Shown here in pieces: positions 59,820 through 64,000 of a DNA stretch of 64,000 nt. Origin of the DNA: Peptoniphilus obesi ph1. Its GTDB lineage: Bacteria; Bacillota; Clostridia; Tissierellales; Peptoniphilaceae. The stretch is taken from positions 438,673-502,672 of the forward strand of contig NZ_HE978580.1 of NCBI RefSeq assembly GCF_000311865.1. The letters are read 5' to 3'. A model generated the notes under the pieces. That model made no database searches. It was not told the DNA's origin and worked only from the letters and a program-made list of their open reading frames with translations. How positions within the stretch are numbered: position 1 is the stretch's first letter; every line of letters begins with the position of its first letter. The position numbers and the translations under genes are program-made.

Positions 59820-60155
59820 TTTAAACACATATTCATAAATAGTTGGACATTATTATTTTATAAACATACTTATCCACATAATCAACAGTTGATTTTTAGC
59901 GATTTGTTTTTTCAATCTTTTTTAAAGCTAGTATTTAAGCCACTTTCTCTTATAATACACACAATATAAATATCAACAAGTGAATTTGTGTAAAACATCG
60001 TATTAACAAGCTTATCCACATTATCCACAAGCATCCAGCTTGGATAAGTGTAAACTTTGTGAATAATTTAAGAAAGCTTTATATAAAGCCTTTATCCTAT
60101 ATTTATAAAAATTTTTACTAAAAATATAAATTTAAGTATTTGTTTTATATTTTTC
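59820..60155. other. DnaA-box cluster in an AT-rich gene-free region
   Basis: Perfect DnaA boxes TTATCCACA occur on the plus strand at 59870-59878, 60012-60020 and 60021-60029 (the last two abut). A one-mismatch box TTATTCACA lies on the minus strand at 60058-60066, and several weaker ones (TTTTACACA on the minus strand near 59990) are nearby. An AT-only stretch follows at 60085-60145. The inverted repeat ATCAACAGTTGAT lies at 59881-59893. No gene was found on either strand. Candidate replication origin or DnaA-binding control site. Confidence 0.65.
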
Positions 60156-60157
60156 AC

Positions 60158-60186
60158 AAAAAAAAGAAGGGTCAAACCCTTCTTTT
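60158..60186 (-). terminator. Terminator after stalk-domain lipoprotein gene
   Basis: Minus-strand AAAAGAAGGGT / ACCCTTCTTTT followed by TTTT, ten bases beyond the gene. Confidence 0.87.
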
Positions 60187-60194
60187 AATTTGTT

Positions 60195-61757
60195 TTATTT
60201 TGCTTTTGTTTGTATTGATGTCGCTCCATCAGCTCCACCGATAATACCAACTGATTTTGCTGATTCTTTAGATTTTTCTTTATCTTCAGTTTTCATTTCT
60301 TTTTCTAATTCTTTAAGTTGAGCTTCTTGTTTCTTTTGAATTTCTTCATCGCTTATATTATTAACTTCAATTGTATAGAAGATTGGTGAAGCTTTTTCAA
60401 ATTTTACAGTATAGCCAAAGTTTTCAGATATAAATCTTAGTGGAACCATAGTTCTATCGCCAATGATTTGTGCAGGAACATCAAGTTCTACTTTTTTATC
60501 TCCAACAATTGCAACCTTGTTATCAATTTCAAGAGCTATCGCCTTGTCGCCTTGTTTTGCTCTAACAGTTCTGTTAGCTGCGTCCCAAGTTATATCAGTT
60601 GCACCCATTTGTTCAAGTAGAGCCCTAAATGGTACTAGAGTTCTATCATTAACAATTACAGGTTCTTGGTCTGGAAATTCAACTGCATCTCCATTAATAG
60701 TTACAAAAATAACTGGTTCTTGGTTCGGCATAGTAAGTTGAATATATTCATCTTGACTTAATTTTTTAACAGAAGTTGGCATAGTAACTTTTATGCTTTC
60801 GTTCTTCTTAGTTTCAGAATTAACTTTAATATTCATCTTAAAATCATTTTCAACATTGATATAAAGGCTAATATTTTGTTTTACCTTATCTTTGTCAAAA
60901 ACTGTATCCATTTTAACTTTTGAACCCTTTAAAGTTTCTTTTATTTCGCTAGCTTGTTTTGTAATTTCATCTTTATTAAATTCAGATGCGTCCATATCTA
61001 GGTCTTCAACCTTTACTGGAGCGCCCATTTTATTTAATAAATCAGCTAAAATAGTTTTTGCTGAATCCCAGTTTTTAACCATTGCTGCAAGAGCATTTAC
61101 ACCATCATCAGTTAATTGGTTTATATCAGCTTCGTAGCTAAATTTGTTTCCATCAACTTTGATATCATTCTTAGCTTCAAATCCTTTAAATGCAGTTTCT
61201 GCAAAATTTATTAAATCAGATTCAAATTCTGCTGAGTTAAGATATGCAATAGCTTTTTTGTTAAGACCCATGTTTGTGTCTGTTGGAAGTTCAATATATT
61301 CTTCTTTAATGGAATCTAAAAATTCATTTTCTTCTCCAGCAGTCATTGCCTTAAAGAATCCTTTATCCATGATCATTCTTGTATTATTAGGATCACTTGC
61401 ATCAACAAACATATTTAATTCTAATTTGTCTTTTAAAGGAAAATCTTTTAGTGCATCAGGTTCTTCTTGAGCTACAAGATTTTTTAAAGCAGTAAAATCA
61501 TATACTAGCTTTACTTCAGCCTTATCTTTTCCTTCTGTCTTAGTTGTTACACTTACAGGAATTTTAAGGCTTATATCTTTTTTGCTTTCGTCGTCTTTGA
61601 AGCTAACAGTTACTTCGCCAGTTCCAACTCCTTCGGCACCAGCCCAGTTGTTAACTTCTTTAGTTTTGTCCATATAGGCTTTAAAATTAGGACTACAAGC
61701 TGTTACTGTAAATAACATTACTAGTGCTAAAAATAAAGCTGTAAATCTTTTCTTCAT
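60195..61757 (-). CDS. Lipoprotein with copper-amine-oxidase-type (stalk) domain
   Basis: 520 residues. Lipobox FTVTACS (Cys near 21). Residues about 25-330 are an unassigned outer domain. Residues about 355-470 are the copper amine oxidase N-terminal-like (stalk) domain: VNDRTLVPFRALLEQMGA, ITWDAANRTV and IGDRTMVPLRFISENFGY. A charged tail rich in Lys and Glu follows and ends with GGADGATSIQ. The stalk domain is a wall-surface module in Firmicutes with no oxidase activity. Function unknown; likely surface-bound. Confidence 0.9.
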   Translation of the reverse strand: MKKRFTALFLALVMLFTVTACSPNFKAYMDKTKEVNNWAGAEGVGTGEVTVSFKDDESKKDISLKIPVSVTTKTEGKDKAEVKLVYDFTALKNLVAQEEPDALKDFPLKDKLELNMFVDASDPNNTRMIMDKGFFKAMTAGEENEFLDSIKEEYIELPTDTNMGLNKKAIAYLNSAEFESDLINFAETAFKGFEAKNDIKVDGNKFSYEADINQLTDDGVNALAAMVKNWDSAKTILADLLNKMGAPVKVEDLDMDASEFNKDEITKQASEIKETLKGSKVKMDTVFDKDKVKQNISLYINVENDFKMNIKVNSETKKNESIKVTMPTSVKKLSQDEYIQLTMPNQEPVIFVTINGDAVEFPDQEPVIVNDRTLVPFRALLEQMGATDITWDAANRTVRAKQGDKAIALEIDNKVAIVGDKKVELDVPAQIIGDRTMVPLRFISENFGYTVKFEKASPIFYTIEVNNISDEEIQKKQEAQLKELEKEMKTEDKEKSKESAKSVGIIGGADGATSIQTKAK

Positions 61758-61912
61758 AATTACCTCCTAAATTTTACTAAGTAAATTATAACAAATATTT
61801 ATTTCTGGTTAAAGCTTGAATTTTAAGCCACTTTAACTCCTACTTAAATCCTACCCAGATAAGCTTAAAATATTATTAAATATTTCTAAAGATTTTCTAA
61901 ATTTATTTTTAG

Positions 61913-62857
61913 CTAATTTTTATAGAAATTAGAATATCTATTTAAATCTTTTTGCATAGCCTCTAAGCTTGCTGCAAGCTCTTTTATATAATCATCAAGA
62001 TAAGGAGGTTTTTTCCTTCCTTCTTTCATCAAATCTAAATTATATATTATCTCATTACTAGCATAAGCTGCATTTTCCATTTCTTCATAAATCTTTGGAT
62101 AATAATTATAGTCGACTAATTTATGGTCCCTATTATTTATTTCTACAGTAAAATCATCTCTTAAATTCACAAGACTTTGCCTATAACAGTCTGTACATAT
62201 TACATCTTGGTCCCCATCTGCTATCAAATTTGCAAACATAATTGGCTTCTTTATAAGAGGCATAATAAAATCATTTAACTTAAAATATTCTTTTTTGTGA
62301 TTTTTGATAAAATCTTCCCTGCTTTCAAACTTGTAGGGACTTTTTAAATCAATTATCAAATTGTCCTTAACATAATCATAATAAAGAGAGAAATCTAAAA
62401 ACTCTGCAAGATCTCTAATTTTTATATAGTTTATTCCATTGATATTGTAGCCACTTATCTTAGCTATATTTTTTCCACCGTCTTTAGTGACTTTTATATC
62501 TTTTTCTATTGTTTTTAAGTCTGCTAAGTCTTTTTTGTCGTAGTGATAACTTTTAAATACATCAGCTCTCTTATAATCACTTAGCCCATACAAACCATCC
62601 TTAAATAGGATTAAGTCCTTGTCCTTATCATATTCAATGTAAATTGAATTTTCGCTTAAAATCTGCCTAGCCAGGTCTTTTATGCTTATGTAGTTTTGTC
62701 CGTCTATATTATATAAATCATAAGTTTGAGGTCTATAGGATGATCCTTCTTCTAAAATAATTCTTTGATATGATTCTACAATAGAATTAGCCTTGACCTT
62801 AGTCGGAATAAAAACAAGCAAGGCAAGTAATAATATTATTCTTCTAACTTTTATCAT
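61913..62857 (-). CDS. Secreted protein with stalk-type domains
   Basis: 314 residues. Signal peptide (about 1-23, ILLLALLVFIPTKVKA) without lipobox. Two weak repeats of the copper-amine-oxidase-like fold: YNIDGQNYISIKDLARQIL near residue 50 and YNINGINYIKIRDLAEFLD near 137. The C-terminal 120 residues are helical and unassigned. Its start has AGGAGG. A terminator hairpin and candidate leader peptide lie upstream on the same strand, so it may be under attenuation control. Confidence 0.82.
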   Translation of the reverse strand: MIKVRRIILLLALLVFIPTKVKANSIVESYQRIILEEGSSYRPQTYDLYNIDGQNYISIKDLARQILSENSIYIEYDKDKDLILFKDGLYGLSDYKRADVFKSYHYDKKDLADLKTIEKDIKVTKDGGKNIAKISGYNINGINYIKIRDLAEFLDFSLYYDYVKDNLIIDLKSPYKFESREDFIKNHKKEYFKLNDFIMPLIKKPIMFANLIADGDQDVICTDCYRQSLVNLRDDFTVEINNRDHKLVDYNYYPKIYEEMENAAYASNEIIYNLDLMKEGRKKPPYLDDYIKELAASLEAMQKDLNRYSNFYKN

Positions 62858-62871
62858 AATTCCTCCTTAAC

Positions 62872-62898
62872 AAAAAAAGCTAACTCGAGGTTAGCTTT
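62872..62898 (-). terminator. Terminator-like hairpin in the leader of the secreted protein gene
   Basis: Minus-strand AAAGCTAAC, loop CTCGA, GTTAGCTTT, then TTTT: a perfect 9-bp stem and T-run, 15 bases before the start codon at 62857. No full-length gene ends here from upstream on the minus strand, so it is best read as a leader attenuator. Confidence 0.75.
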
Positions 62899-62994
62899 AA
62901 TAAACAATATTTAGTTTTATTTTCGATTATAGCTTTTTATATATAAGATAAGTCTTATTTGCTCCAGCATTTAGCTGCCAAAAAAATCAATTCA

Positions 62995-63051
62995 CTATAA
63001 TCTTTTTAAATTTTCCTTTTCTTCTGAAAAGCTAACAAACTGACTTTTCAT
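62995..63051 (-). CDS. Candidate 18-residue leader peptide
   Basis: ATG at 63051 preceded by AGGGGTGAG with four bases between, stop TAG at 62995; reads MKSQFVSFSEEKENLKRL. Codons for FVSF contain GTTAGCTTTT (63036-63027), identical to the 3' arm of the downstream terminator. A -10 TATAAT (minus strand, 63092-63097) lies upstream. Expression is unproven. Confidence 0.4.
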   Translation of the reverse strand: MKSQFVSFSEEKENLKRL

Positions 63052-63182
63052 CGGTCTCACCCCTAAATATTTTTAAATTCTTTTTCTTTTCATTATAAAT
63101 ATACCCAGCAATTTTAAAATAAAACAATATTTGTAATTTATTTTACTAAATAATATAATCTATATAATATTAGGAGGTAAAT

Positions 63183-63896
63183 ATGAACAAAGTAACTTAT
63201 AAGACCGGCTTTATTATTCTTATTTCTATAGCCTTTCCTTATTTATTTTCAGGAATCTTGCATCTAGAACCCTTAATCGAAGGCACGACAATTTATATGG
63301 CAATTTGGATGATGTCAAATTATTTATTCTTAACAACCATGGAAGATCTTTTCCCAAAATACAGAAAAGTTTTATCCCTAAAAGGTTTAAAAATTTCTAA
63401 ACTGCCTTATATCCTAAAATTTTTAGTTTATATAGTTTTTTTAGCATTCATAAACTTATATATGATTCAAATTTTATTTATCAGAGATAATGACTTCATA
63501 AATTCTTTGGTCTCTATTCCAAGCCTTGTTTTAATTTTATTTATCTTTTTCTTAAGTCTTAGCTACGGAGCCTTCCCTGAGCTAAAAGAAGAAGATAACT
63601 TCAATCTTTACTCTGTTTCTAATAAAAACTCATTCAAACTAGGTAGAGACAAGTTTGGAACTGTAGTAGGGTCTTATGAAGATGGAATAATTATTGGGGA
63701 TATTTACTTATCTTACGATCAAATATCTAGCATCTATTCCAATAAAAAAGATAAATCACTTATGATGAAAGCGGACGGAGAAAAGAAAAATATTATTGTC
63801 AGCATCGAATCTGACAAGAGCAAGCAAAAAATGATAGAAATAATTAAAAATGCTCAAAAAAATAATAGGATAGAAAAAAAGCTAGTCAACATATAA
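63183..63896 (+). CDS. Membrane protein with C-terminal PH-like domain
   Basis: 237 residues. Four hydrophobic segments (about 10-30, 35-55, 75-100, 110-130), then a soluble domain of about 90 residues (GRDKFGTVVGSYEDGIII, LSYDQISSIYS, KNIIVSIES) with the beta-rich pattern and C-terminal helix of bacterial PH-like domains. AGGAGG precedes the ATG. Function unknown; family not recognised with certainty. Confidence 0.75.
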   Translation: MNKVTYKTGFIILISIAFPYLFSGILHLEPLIEGTTIYMAIWMMSNYLFLTTMEDLFPKYRKVLSLKGLKISKLPYILKFLVYIVFLAFINLYMIQILFIRDNDFINSLVSIPSLVLILFIFFLSLSYGAFPELKEEDNFNLYSVSNKNSFKLGRDKFGTVVGSYEDGIIIGDIYLSYDQISSIYSNKKDKSLMMKADGEKKNIIVSIESDKSKQKMIEIIKNAQKNNRIEKKLVNI

Positions 63897-63915
63897 TTGA
63901 CTAGCTTTTGTATTT
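63877..63915. terminator. Bidirectional terminator at the right end
   Basis: Perfect AAAAGCTAGTCAA / TTGACTAGCTTTT; the left arm lies in the last codons of the PH-like protein gene. It serves that gene and the convergent truncated gene. Confidence 0.87.
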
Positions 63916-64000
63916 TTAATCTACATCAAAACCCTGTTTTCTTAAAGCATCCAAAACTTGGCTCTTATTTTTCAATAAAGCGTAATGGAATTTACCAGCT
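63916..64000 (-). CDS. Truncated gene at window edge (C-terminal 27 residues)
   Basis: Minus-strand reading enters from the right edge, gives GKFHYALLKNKSQVLDALRK and ends in GFDVD with a stop at 63916-63918. Too short to assign. Its position before the shared terminator supports it being a real gene end. Confidence 0.6.
   Translation of the reverse strand, partial: AGKFHYALLKNKSQVLDALRKQGFDVD

Overview
The window comes from a very AT-rich, low-GC Gram-positive anaerobe. HrcA/CIRCE control of groESL, T-box leaders on aminoacyl-tRNA synthetase and methionine genes, strong GGAGG ribosome sites, TAXI-TRAP uptake, a DUF438/hemerythrin protein and CsaB-type cell-wall pyruvylation all fit a Tissierellia/Peptoniphilaceae-like coccus such as Anaerococcus or Peptoniphilus. 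The genus is inferred from gene content; no 16S rRNA gene is present. Most genes from 7 to 57 kb lie on the minus strand, as expected if the replication origin lies to the right.

Layout. 0-7 kb is an accessory/defence region: a small HTH-like protein, McrC, McrB with an EVE-like domain, a DUF554 membrane protein of visibly higher GC, an mcrB 5'-end relic, a 54-residue membrane protein and an OLD-family ATPase. 7-16 kb holds guaA, tkt and a cell-envelope group (TagA/WecG-type glycosyltransferase, methyltransferase, CsaB, DUF5693). 15.6-17.2 kb holds an AcpS-NnrD fusion followed by mazF without an antitoxin gene. 17.2-18.7 kb is tyrS behind a short T-box. 18.8-24 kb has malic enzyme and the division/cell-wall operon ftsE-ftsX-M23 peptidase-ctpA. 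24-27.5 kb (plus strand) has a frameshifted 5-formyl-THF cyclo-ligase, a CofE-like ligase and a DUF438 protein.

27.8-37 kb is a ten-gene minus-strand iron operon: DUF4418, ABC ATPase, FTR1 permease, P19-like lipoprotein, DUF2318 membrane protein, two FtsX-like permeases, a second ATPase, an FMN-binding lipoprotein and a third permease. 37-38.4 kb holds gene debris, a candidate 40-residue protein and tRNAs Phe, Met(CAU) and Ser. 38.5-41.9 kb is a Met T-box operon, metY plus a metA-aspartokinase fusion. Then follow a HAD phosphatase, ileS with an Ile T-box, a COG4091 dehydrogenase, a 53-residue membrane protein with an HI0933 flavoprotein, pepT, a TAXI-TRAP transporter, groESL, an OGG-type glycosylase and an ABC-F protein. 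59.8-60.2 kb is a gene-free AT-rich stretch with three perfect DnaA boxes. The window ends with two stalk-domain secreted proteins, one behind a possible uORF/terminator attenuator, a PH-like membrane protein and a truncated gene.

Most unusual points: (1) a tyrS T-box that appears to act on translation; (2) a candidate uORF-antiterminator-terminator leader at 62.87-63.1 kb; (3) a DnaA-box cluster away from dnaA; (4) metA fused to an ACT-less aspartokinase under a Met T-box; (5) a cyclo-ligase whose N-terminus is reached only by a -1 shift at an A7 run; (6) acpS-nnrD fusion with lone mazF; (7) the iron operon with a doubled ABC module.
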